Below, piece by piece: positions 1-10,594 of a stretch of 64,000 bases of DNA. Below the pieces are notes generated by a model, which was not told the DNA's origin, made no database searches, and saw nothing but the letters and a program-made list of their open reading frames with translations. Source of the DNA: Parascedosporium putredinis (lineage: Eukaryota > Ascomycota > Sordariomycetes > Microascales > Microascaceae); NCBI GenBank assembly GCA_949357655.1, contig CASHTG010000018.1, positions 1,054,001 to 1,118,000 of the forward strand, given 5' to 3'. The first letter of the stretch is position 1. Each line of letters opens with the position of its first letter. A program made the translations under genes and the position numbers.

Positions 1-1
1 A

Positions 2-2708
2 AACACGGTGAGCAGGAGGCATTCGCCGTCTGTTGCCAGCTTAGACCGGCCTACCCCCAAGGATGCAGGTTCTGGAAGTACCGAAACCCAAGAATCTTTG
101 GCGGAGCTTAATGAAAAATTTCAGAGAATACGAAAAGAGATATCGGATACCGTCGCTCAGTACGAGCGAGAAGAAGGCGAATTCAAGGTGCAAGAAGACC
201 AACTCCGGAAGGATCTCGAGCGGAAGCGACAGGTTCTCAAGGAGAAGGAATCAAATACCGAACAACTGCGTAAGCGCGTCAATATTACTGGAGAACAGAT
301 GAGAGCGGCGGAAAAGGAACGAGCGAAGAAGGAGCAGTTATTGAAAGACAAGCAAGCGAAGCTACAGAACACACGGGACCGCATCGCCAAACTTGAATCG
401 GAGACGGAGAGCATGCGATCCAAACGCGACGGCTTCACCGTAAAGAAAGCCGAGCTGGACGAATTCAAGAAATCGCAACTCGCTGATTTGGAGAAAGATA
501 ACAGCGTTCTTCAAGAGGAATGTTCAAGGCTTGAGGCTGAACTCAAGGAAAAGGGGAAAATGCTAAAAGAACTAAAACTCGAGCGGCAGAAGCTTCCCGG
601 TGGGGACGCGGATGAGCGATGGAGGGAGACGGACATCCAATTAAGAAGGGAATGGGAGACTAGGCGCAAGATGCTGGAGCAGCGCATCTTGGCCGAAATG
701 CAGCGACGGCACGACTTGACCGCCAACGTACGCATGCTGCACAACTTGATTGAGCAGTATAGAAGCCACCAGTCTACCCTCGCAAATGCCTATATACAAG
801 GCAAGCCGCCCGGCCTAGATTTCGTCGACCCTTCTCAGCAGTCCCATCTAAAGCGTCACGGGAGCCGCCACAGCAATTCACATCCGGGGGCCATGCTCCC
901 CGGTCATGGTCAACTTCCCTCCCCGAGTCTGCGTATGGCGCTGCGTCAACATTTGGGAACAGACCTAGCTTTGCACCCAGTCCGTACGTGGACGATTCGA
1001 CTACTGCAGATAGTTTCGGCCACGATCAGTCGTTCAGTTCGGTGCGGGTCAGTAGTCTTACTGCTGGTGCGCCCTTGAGCCCTACTGCGACCTCCCTGAT
1101 CCCCGCAGGCATCCTGGGTGACGATGATCTGCCGCCGAGCCCTTCGTCTGAGCACTTCCAGAGCCCGTTTGGACGCCCCATGTCTGCAAATCTCCTGGAG
1201 GCAGATCCTCAGTCTCCTGCATCCTCGAACCGGTCACTAAGCCTGATGTCTAGCCCCCAAGGCTCGTCCCAGCACCTGCCGTTCCCACCATTTCCTAGTG
1301 AGCCTGGAGACCGCCGATCTGGCGCGCTCACGTCCTCGCCAACCGCGCCAGATGTTCAACCCTCGCGCTTCACTAGCCTATGGTCGCCGTTTCAACGTGC
1401 AAGGGGTGCGGGTAAAACTACGGATGAGCTGGGCCCTCCTCTAGGCACGCTGAAACCTGGCCAAAGCAGGTCTTTTCCCCGGCAGATCGATGACTGGGAT
1501 GCCGCTAGCAATAAACGAAAGACTGGCTTGGCGGGAAGTCTCTTCAACCGCAACTCCGTCCACGTGGATAGTGGAGATAGCCACTCTGCGAACAATACCT
1601 CCTTCTCGTCTCGAAGACTTATTCCCTTTGGCTGGGCACAAGGGGCTACCGCAGCTACCGCATCGCGAGACCCTAGTAGTCCCCGGCCGGCATCGATAGC
1701 ATCATCTGATTTTGCCAGGCCTTCTACTGATAGCGGATCTATCTGGGGATTGCCCGCAGAATCAAACCTAAGCAAGAGCCGCTTGTGGACGTCGTCTGAT
1801 GCTCGCTGGCACTCACGAAACCCCTCTCGGCGACCCTCACTTCATGGACAAACGACGGCTCTGGAAACCTCACTCGCCTCCCCGAAGACGAGATTCTAGA
1901 CGATGAGGATTTGCTCGATCCCCAGGTTTCCCCAAGCCAGGTAGGCGTCATTGGGAGCCGCCCACCGGCCTCGAGTTTAATCGCTCAGCGATTGAACCCC
2001 AAGGCACCTACTTTTATGGCTGGGCTGTTCCGCAAGGAAGGCAAAGAGAAGGCCGATGCGAAAGGGAAGCCCAAGGACAAAGGGAAGGAGAAGGAGAAGG
2101 ACAAAGCATCCATTTCGGGTGCGTCTCAAAGCACCGACCAGATCTCTCACTTGACTGCGGACGATTCGCCTTCGGATTCACGAAAATCCAGGGACACCTT
2201 CTCCGTACATACGCAAACTTCAGTTTCTGAGTCTCGCGAGTCCCTCAACCTGGACGGCACCTGGTCGAGCACTCCGTCAGAGCCAAGCATGGGGCCCTCG
2301 TCTAGTCTCAAGGAACAAGACAACGTGGTTAAGAAACTATTCCGAAAGGGTAGCTCGAGTAGGTTTAACCTCACCTCCCGTCTCGGTAAGGACTCCGCCT
2401 TGTTTAAGAAGGGGCCGGGAAGCACGGCAAACTCGGACAAGAATATTCCCGCAGATAGGTCTAGTGTCGGTGACATCGATGACATCGGCGATGATGGCGC
2501 GATGCTCGGTCGAAGTCTCGATAGCGTGACGAGCAGCCCATCCCTTGGCCCGGCTAAGTCCCGAGAGCGAGAGAAGGAGGGGAGAATGAACACTTGGAGG
2601 TTTTCCATGAAGAAGAAGGGTAAAGATGCCAAGGAGAGTCTAGATCTAGACCGTAAAGGGTCACTTAGTCTCGATTCGGAAGTAGCTCTTTCCGATGAGA
2701 AGAAATAA
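2..2708 (+). CDS. AcrB-like coiled-coil protein, 3' part (5' end outside window)
   Basis: Open from base 2, so the gene starts upstream of the window; about 902 residues are visible. Roughly the first 260 are a long charged coiled coil rich in E, K and R heptads. The rest is Ser/Pro-rich and disordered, ending in Lys-rich patches and a TAA at 2706-2708. The coiled coil followed by a basic tail resembles the filamentous-fungal 'ubiquitination network signalling protein' AcrB, a membrane-linked factor tied to carbon-catabolite/CreD-HulA ubiquitination in Aspergillus; its N-terminal membrane segments would lie upstream. The frame moves twice, at the C run 921-924 and at the GG near 1863. Adding one base at each joins smoothly (for example LPEDEILDDEDLLDPQ across the second). 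The family call rests on remembered similarity, and I am less sure of the function than of the gene. Confidence 0.72.
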
Positions 2709-5700
2709 ATATAGCAGCATGAGTCTAAACAATTCGTTTCTTCCTCTCTTTCTTGCCTTGAATACTTTGGTGTTGTCGAATCCAATTTGTTGGGACCAGG
2801 TGATAGCGTCGTCATGGCAGAGTACGAACAGACGATTGAATGCGAGGCTTACTTGATTACGAACTCCCATCCCTATCCCGAAAGCGTTGGCATCAAACAA
2901 GAATTCCCCTTGTTTTGTTGTCCTAAATCCTTTCTCTGAAAAAGGAGGATCGAGGTGCGGGGGCGTGTTCTTGAATTGACGGGGAGAGTGCTGTTGGGCT
3001 TTGATGACATCATTGACGCCATTTTCTCCCTCCACCTGCAAGGCTCAACATACGATGCCAACATAGGAACAGAATAATTGGTCGCCCTAGGGCATGCATT
3101 TCCCCAGACTTCCCGATGGGACACCTCGAGGGGCAAAACCTTTCAACAGGGAAAAGGGGAGGGAAACCGAAGAACGGTCAAATCGGATAATACACCAAGA
3201 CTCGAGCTGAGCCGGGAAAATAATATGCACTATTAGGTTACATTCACTGCATCATCGTACGCTGAAGTATGGGAGACCAGGGTTGAATCAGATTCATGGA
3301 CGAGCTGAGTGGAGTTCAGTCATAACAGTATCATGATCAAAGAATTGACTCAAAGGGGGAGCGAAAGCTAGCCTAGCATTCCTAGTTCGCAAACCGTCTC
3401 CGTTCAATCCGAAACAGGCTAGGTCAAGTGCGAAACCCGCGGAGTGGGCAAAGAGACAGACGGAACCGGCAGAGTCTCACCGACGGACCTTGGGAGAAAA
3501 AAATGCACCCGGAGACGAAATGTGATTTTAGAGGATGGAGGAAGCCTTCTTCCTTGCGCCCAGAAGAAACCGCAGATTGTGCCGGCTGTCGAGCTTTCCA
3601 TGTAGCTTCCGGACAGGATTCATGCCTCGTGACCACGGATGGATCGCGGGTTGACTCAGATGTGACGAACGAGGCAGGCGTTTGCAAGAAGTTTTAGGCA
3701 AGGCGGTGGAGCGGCTAGTAACGGCGAGGATGGGGGATCATGTGGGATGGATGGCCCAAGGCCAAGTTTTGGCGTGCGCGCGCACGCGGGGGAGGAGAGG
3801 GAGGCAAGGCCAGACGTGGAAGATCGGATGGATTGCGCCGCTGCTCCCTCCCGCCTAGTCAGGACGAAGTTAGACCGGGAGGGCTTTGTGTCCTCAATGG
3901 GACGATGGGGGAGCTCTTTTTAGCGAGCGTTGCGAATCATAGCGATTCTTGACTGGGGAGGAGCTGGAAGCTGCAACACAAGATAGGGCGGGATGGGCTG
4001 GGGTTTTAGATAATAATAGTGCAGGCGTTGGGGGCAAATCGATAAATTGAATATTAAACTTCAATACTCGCCCTCCCACGCGCCGCGCCCGTGGAGCTAA
4101 GATGACCCCATGCGGTGGCAGCACGCCGCGCGCAAGCCGGGACAAGGAACGGGGAAACCGGAGTTGAATTGAATTCGAGATACACCCTCTTATCCACGAA
4201 CGTTTCGCATTCGACACCACTTTATGAGCACATGTAAGTATCAGCATCGATGTTTTGCTCGACCGACCACACACCCCACACGACGCTGACGAGCGTTGGT
4301 GACGGCACGAAAGATGAGGCCTTTTGGGGTGGCTTGGATGCGAATAGCGGCTTGGAAGGACAAGGTCACTGGATGAAGGATCCTCAATGATCCCCATGCA
4401 AGGTCGCGAGTTCCCGTTTCGGTAGTATGACAGGGTCTTGGAGGGGGCAGGTGCCAGCCATACCAGGGCCCCTTGCCTTCCCATCTTACGGCATACCCAT
4501 CTCTTTGCTCTTCCTCCGCCCTAAGACATGGGCCGAACCAGCTCGGTCCTGCGCGAATCACGAGTGGACCAAGTGCTACGTAATAGTTGGTGAGGACGAG
4601 AGAAGTCAGGATTTCGGGATTTCAACGCCCTGGTGGGTTGTGGATGGGCTGAAGAAGTCAAAAACAGGACAATGGGAAGTAAAAAGAACATAACTCGGAA
4701 AAAGAGCGAGCGACTGCCAACGGGCGCCTCTGTTCTCAGCCTTGGAGACCGGAACCATTTGTTGGGAACCAGCTAGTTTTTAGACGGTACCTGTGTCAAG
4801 GACCCCATCTCACCAGATGACATTTGAAGCTCCTACCCCAATAAATTCTCAACAGCTTCTTCCCCAGGCAAACACACTTCTGGGCCCTTTTTCTTTGGGT
4901 TGCTTTATTAATATCATCCCTCCTCGCCACTCCTCCCATCCTGCAAAGCCTCCGTCCGTCAGGCGCCATGTCTCCTCCCCAACATAAAATCTAGCATGTC
5001 CCTTAAAACCGATCATTGTTGCCCAGCTTGACTCACGTTCCTAGGAGCTTTCGAACCCCTCATTCCCTATTCCGCGGATCCTTTCCTCGCCTGTTACGAT
5101 TATTCCGAAGCTTCTCTGTTCCATTTGCGTCTCTCTTCGGGCCCAGTCGAGCTATCGGAAGCTATTTGCTTCGGGAGCTATTTTGCTCTTTGTCCGCCCC
5201 CGTCTATTCCGTTTCCGTAACCCCAGCGAGATTCTCCGAAAGGCAGTTGCGCCGCGCTTTTCAAAGAAAAAAGTCGGCGTCTCCACCAGGCCAGACCAGG
5301 CATCCTTTCGAATTCTTTTGAACAAATTTGGCTTGTGATTGTCCTTCGCTTGCCCGACCCCTCCGTCATCAACACCCAATCTAGAACCGAGACGGCGAGG
5401 CAATAGAACAGAAAAGACAACACCCTCTGGACTGCTCCATCTAGTCCGAGGTCTCACGTTCTCCTGCAGTCTCATTCGGCGCCCTCTCTGCCACCATTCA
5501 ATTTATACCCTAACCGATCCGCCACCGCGTGGGCATAGCTCCGTTTCCTGTCGATCACCTTACCCCCGTGCATACTTTTTTCTCCCCGTCGTCCCGCTTG
5601 AGCGCCATCTGTCTTAACTAAAGACTGGACTGCCTCGGTTTGCCTCTGGACCCTGCGGCTGCTTGTGAACTTTCCTTCAACCCCCCTCCTAGTCCCCATT

Positions 5701-5992
5701 ATTATTTTTCCCTTCTTTCTTTCCCCCATCCTTGACAATTTCAATCGTCATAAACGCATTTGTCGAAAATAGAAGTCTTCCCTTTTGATAGTTTGTGTTC
5801 TACGGAGGCTTTGGTTGCTCGCGATAAACAAGCTCTGGAGACAACCTAACCCCTACCCGATCAGCTCACCCTTGTTCCCTCATCCCCCAGCTCCAATACA
5901 GTTGACCCGCCGAGACGACGGACCAAGCTCCTGGGCTGTGACAACCCCAAGATTCCTCCCGCCTTTCAGGCGTCTCTACGGAACAGAACAAA
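2709..5992. other. Long intergenic region and lipin upstream/leader DNA
   Basis: No open frame here looks like a conserved protein. The proximal part (about 4800-5990) is pyrimidine-rich on the + strand, as expected for a fungal promoter and long 5' leader of the downstream lipin gene. A TGACTCA at about 3347 and another at about 5029 match the GCN4/CPC1 core but neighbour no amino-acid gene. I see nothing else to name. Confidence 0.5.
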
Positions 5993-8289
5993 ATGCAATA
6001 CGTACGAAACCTGAGCGACTCCGTGTCGACGGCATGGAACTCTATAAATCCAGCTACTCTTAGCGGTGCTATCGACGTAATCGTGGTAGAGCGTGAAGAC
6101 GGGACTTTAGCTTGCTCCCCTTTCACGTGCGATTCGGCAAGTTCTCGCTCCTCCGACCCTACGAGAAAAAGGTCGAGTTTCGCGTCAATGGCACAAAGCA
6201 AGACTACTCCATGAAGCTTGGAGAAGGCGGCGAGGCCTTCTTCGTCTTTGAGACGACAGATACAATTCCCGCCTCCCTGCAAACCTCGCCCATCAGCTCT
6301 CCAGCTTCCAGTCCCCCACTCGACCCTCAATCCGCTGACGGCCATGGGCTCCCGGAGCCAGATCAGCTCATGCTTGACGAAGAGCCCAAATCCAGGCGCC
6401 CACAGTCTACCTTTACACGAACCCACCTGCCGTGCATAGCCATGGCATCTTAACAACCCTGCCCCATTCGGCAAGCTTCACCGATCGCGAAACAAAAACG
6501 AGACCGTGGAGTGGTGACTTTTCGAGTCTGCAGAGGGAAGCTCTCCGGCGATCCGAGTCCGAGCCCGATGCCACAGATGCGAGAGGGGCCGATAGCCCGG
6601 AATTGTCCGCCGATCGCTCGCCTAGCCCACCGCCTTTACCCCTGGAGGATGCCGTGGCCCGCGCGAATGCTCTGGCAAAGGAGCTTTCCGCCGTAAACAT
6701 ACCCAGCCACATCACTGAGGACGGTGATCTGATGCTCGATCTAGCCGCGATGAAAGGCACGGAAGAAGATTCCTTTCGCGCCGAGATCCTTGCCCGAAAG
6801 ATCCTATCCGAGGAGCTTGATGGTAACTACGACATTGGTGCTCTTATCGGCGTAGATGAGAATGGCAACATCTGGATATACAGCAGTGAGGAGGCAAAAG
6901 AAAAGCCATGAAATCAGTCAATCTGGCCCTGCGTCAAGGAGGTGGAATCGCCGCAGACGCAGCCTCAGACCCGGGTTATCATAGCGATGGCAGCGACGCT
7001 ACCACTGCCGCCCCGCCTCATCTCCATAGGCGCTCCGAATCTGACATCGGCCCCATGCAGCGAGATAGCCCACCCATCACGCCGCCAGCCTCGGGAGGCA
7101 TCGGTAACCCCAATAAGAACTATGCCAAGACGCTTCGACTGACGAGCGACCAGCTAAAGGATCTTAGTCTGAACCCCGGCCAGAACGTCATGAGCTTTAC
7201 CGTCAACCGTTCAACCTGCCAGGCAAACATGTACCTGTGGAAGCACGACGTTCCTGTCGTTATCTCCGATATTGATGGAACCATTACCAAGTCCGACGCT
7301 CTAGGCCACGTCTTGAACATGATTGGCCGAGATTGACTCACGTCGGTGTCGCCAAACTCTACTGCGACATTGTTGCCAACGGCTATAATATCATGTACCT
7401 GACTAGCCGCTCGGTTGGTCAAGCGGATACGACGAGAGCGTATCTCGCGAACATTGTGCAAGACGGATACAAACTCCCTCGCGGACCCACCATCCTGTCG
7501 CCGGATAGGACCATGGCTGCACTCAGGCGCGAGATTTACCTTCGGAAACCGCACATCTTCAAGATGGCTACGCTACGTGATATCCGGCAGCTGTATGGCG
7601 CGGACCACAAAGCCTTCTACGCGGGATTCGGCAACCGATTCACGGATCAGATCTCATATCGGACTGTTGATGTACCCCGGAATCGTATCTTTACCATCAA
7701 CTCAAATGCCGAGGTATCTCTTGATTTGCTTAGTCTCAACAAACTCAAGATGACGTACATGAACATCAACGAAGTCGTCGATCATTACTTCCCACCCGTC
7801 AGCACGCTCATCACGGGCGGAGGTGAAGACTTCACCGACTTCACCTACTGGCGCCAACCGGTACTTGACCTTGACGACTTCACCGCTAGTGAAACGGAGG
7901 AGAGCGGAGATGGCGACGATCAAGGCAGTGCCTATGGTGATGACGATGATGACGACGACGACGACATTGCTGACGAAGATGACGATGAGTTGGGCGACGG
8001 CTTGGCGGACAGCTATATGTCGCGCGACTCTATCGATGACGGGGAGAGCATCCTCAGCGGCAGCGTTGAAGGCGACGAGCATATGATGGGGTCTATGCTT
8101 GAGGAAGATGATGCTGATGACGAATACTACGAGGATGCTGAAGAAGAAGGTAGCGAGAACCACGCGGGCTTACCGGTGGAATCGACGCAGACATTGTTGG
8201 ACGAGCAGGAGTTTGTGAAGGATCATAGCGCAGAAGTCATCACAGGTGTGAAGAATCTGAGCATGGGCAAGGAAAAAGAATCTTCTTAA
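5993..8289 (+). CDS. Lipin, Mg2+-dependent phosphatidate phosphatase (Pah1/Smp2/Ned1 family)
   Basis: Dephosphorylates phosphatidate to diacylglycerol, controlling triacylglycerol synthesis and nuclear/ER membrane growth. The N-terminal lipin domain starts MQYVRNLSDSVS at 5993 (AAA context before ATG) and continues through VRFGKFSLLRPYEKKVEF. The C-terminal lipin/HAD domain carries the catalytic DxDxT motif as SDIDGTITKSD (about 7266-7298), followed by HVLNMIGRDWTHVGVAKLY. The C-terminus is extremely acidic, with a run of nine Asp in a row and many Asp/Glu around it. Four frame breaks, at the C run 6117-6120, CCC 6399-6401, G6905 and G7335, are each cured by one extra C or G, giving about 766 residues, normal for fungal lipins. 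No intron is needed. In this raw sequence an automatic caller would split it into several genes. Confidence 0.93.
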
Positions 8290-8930
8290 CGAGTTATACT
8301 CGAGGACACCCATGTCCTCCATGGTTGGTTTAGACCTGGGCAAGCCTTCTCTTGCCTTGTACCTTTCACTTTCTTGCATTTTTTTTCTTCATCTTGAAAC
8401 AGCCTACAGCGCTCTTCCTCCCTTTTAGAAACTGGGGACTGGAAAAGCGTACTTCGACTCTGAGGAGGGGGATGGCTGTATTGTTGTGTAGCAATAAGGC
8501 GGTATGCATGGGAAAGCGTGGGTTCTTTTTTTGACGGTTTGCTTTTCACTCTGATCAACGCATGTACTCCCAAAGAGTTTATTTATCGTTGTTCTTTTTC
8601 CATAGAGAAGCCAGGCACCGACCTCGGCATAAAACGAATCTTAAGAGCAAAAGGAAAGACAACTAACTATATCTGTACACTAGCACGCCTAAGGGTGATG
8701 AACCGAGTAACTCATGTAATGGAAAAGAAAAAGGCTGATATGACGCTTCGGTTTCGCATCATGCCGCCCCAAACTTTAGACCGATAGGAACAATATGTAA
8801 ACGGGGAGAGATGAAACCACTTGAGGGAAGAAGAGGAAATACACGCCTTTACTAGAAAGACGGTCCGTATATGGGTAATGATGGAAGAAGGAGGAAAGAA
8901 ACCAAAACATGATTTGCCGCTTTTTGCCCT
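8290..8930. other. Convergent 3' region between lipin and TAF9
   Basis: This is the 3' flank of two genes pointing at each other. It is moderately AT-rich, with short A and T runs suited to polyadenylation on both strands. No conserved frame or structured element was recognised. Confidence 0.5.
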
Positions 8931-9774
8931 TCACGCCGTCGCCTGATCCTCATCCATCTCATCTCCAAACACATCTTCCATCGTACCCCTCCGCTTCCAC
9001 GTCATCTAGATCCGGTGCTTCGATGCCGTCCATCGCGCCAGTCCCCGTGTTGCCGCCCAGGGCGTCCTCCATCTCCTCATCCTCATCGCCCGAGGAGTTT
9101 TCGTCGGCCCAAACATCCTTGAGGCCCCAGCTGAGGCCGCTGAGAACGAAGCGCTCGCTGGGGAGGCGGACGGCCCACTCGTTGGGGGCGACGCGAGGAG
9201 GGCGACCTTGTTCCTCTCCTTGGCGAGCTCCTGCAGCCATTCCTTGCTGAGGCCACCAGAATTGTTGCCGCCGCGGAATTGATAGCCCTGGCGCGAGGCG
9301 ATGGCCAGGCGGACGGCGTTGGCGGACACGGTGGCGTCGGCGCCAATGAGAGTCGCGGTGGCACCGGCCGTGGAGGCGGCGCGGGTGCCGGCGTGGGAGG
9401 TATGGGGGTCTACGGTGAGATGGAGAGCGTCGTTGAGGACGGCCGACGTGTGGCGGTAGGCAAAGTCCATGAGGAGAAGGGGCACGCGGGCTTCGTACGA
9501 GGTGACGCCCTGGGAGGTCATGAGGAGCTCGAGCATGCGGGCGTCGCGCGGTCGGGGCGCCGAGGTGAAGGGCGACGGTGGGGGTTCGCCTGCTGCTGGG
9601 ACTGTGATTGGGATTGGGAGTTGCCTGCCGCCGTTGGTGTCGTCGTCGTCGTCGTCCCCGCGGTAGCGGCTGTGGCTGTCGTGTTCTGCGTCGCTTGCGA
9701 TGGGGCGGGTGCGGCTTGGCTGTTTTGAGGGCTGGCGGAGATGCCGTTGGTTTGGGGGCTGCTGCGGAGGACAT
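8931..9774 (-). CDS. TAF9: TAF9, TFIID/SAGA histone-fold subunit
   Basis: Subunit shared by TFIID and SAGA; its histone fold pairs with TAF6. The diagnostic block is RPRDARMLELLMTSQGVTSY, then VPLLLMDFAYRHTSAVLNDA (helices of the histone fold), then TVSANAVRLAIASRQGYQF and the conserved LPSERFVLSGLSWGL. The N-terminus is Thr/Gln-rich and disordered. The C-terminus is acidic, ending at a stop at 8931-8933. The start MSSAAAPQ at 9774 follows from repairing a base in the G run 9754-9758 (+ strand); an upstream ATG at 9941 opens a Pro-rich frame that does not lead into the protein. Further breaks lie at 9580-9584, about 9196 and 8986-8989 (the last needs two bases). The repaired length is 282 residues. 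It is divergent to HIS4. Confidence 0.9.
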
Positions 9775-10594
9775 TGCGAGAGGGGAAGGGTTGGTTCGCG
9801 TATGTGTGGGAGGGGAAAGGGCCTCGCGGGTTGCGAGGAGCGGCGACGGTCGGAGCTCAACTGCGCGCGGACGGGCAAGGCCGGCGGGGAGGGGAGGGGT
9901 TTAGCTGGCGGTGGCCTTGGCTTTTCGGCTCGATATGGCACGCGGGAAATTTCAATTGGGTTTCTAATGGCTAGTAGATGGTTTTTTCGTTTCGGATTGT
10001 CCGTGAGATGTTGGATGGTTGAAAAAGGATGTTCTGGAGAGCGGGTTCGGAGAGCTAGTCGATAGCAGACGCGAGACGAGGTTCACGCTGAGTCGGTCTC
10101 AAAGTGGACTTGCAGGTTCGAGTTGCGGTTTGGCTGGGAAGGGGAAAGCTTCATATTTGCCGTGGTTAATCCGGATAGAAGCACCGTGAGGGGCGGGCTT
10201 AGCACAGGCGGACCCTGTCCGAAAATTTGCAGTGGCGACCCAGCCATTGGCTGGTCGCCCTTTACCTTCAGCACCGAAGCAATTGGAGGGGCAGCATTTG
10301 AGAAGGATAAACCCCACTACGGACTTCTCAACTGCCCCGCCGATGCAGGAGTCATCAAGGATCTGGCGAATGTTCTGAGAGCGCATTATCGAAGGAACAA
10401 ATATCCTCGCCATTCCCCAATCAACAGGTATTCGTTCCTACTCTTGGTCGAGGGATCTGTACTTCGCGATCTCCAGAGGAAGCCAAGTCTACGAATTGGT
10501 CTTTTATACCTCTCGCCTCCCGAGAATAATAGGCCTCAAGTCAAACCAAACCTTGTTTTTTTTCTTCCGTGGGGCATTTTGCGCTGCACTCGCG
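9775..10594. promoter_or_regulatory. Divergent promoter region, TAF9 (-) / HIS4 (+)
   Basis: About 820 nt separate the two start codons. It contains an ATGACTC heptamer (read on the - strand at 10349-10355) about 240 nt before the HIS4 ATG and a weaker TGAGTCG near 10090. No other gene is seen. A motif at 10111 that looks like a tRNA B box has no matching tRNA fold around it. Confidence 0.5.
10349..10355 (-). promoter_or_regulatory. Candidate GCN4/CPC1 (cross-pathway control) site upstream of HIS4
   Basis: Reads ATGACTC on the - strand and extends to ATGACTCCT, eight of nine positions of the ATGASTCAT consensus for the fungal bZIP activator Gcn4/CPC1/CpcA. Its position about 240 nt before a histidine-biosynthesis ATG fits amino-acid starvation control. 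Such heptamers also occur by chance every several kb, so this is a candidate only. Confidence 0.45.

Noticed and set aside
3347..5035. TGACTCA motifs near 3347 and 5029 (and one near 33309) as cross-pathway control sites
   Set aside because: They are not next to amino-acid biosynthesis genes and occur at about the frequency expected by chance.
9775..9941. Upstream start for TAF9 at 9941
   Set aside because: That frame gives a Pro/Arg-rich stretch; the frame from 9774, after restoring one C, leads continuously into the TAF9 N-terminus.
10105..10125. B-box-like GGTTCGAGT suggesting a tRNA
   Set aside because: No A box or cloverleaf stems at the required spacing.
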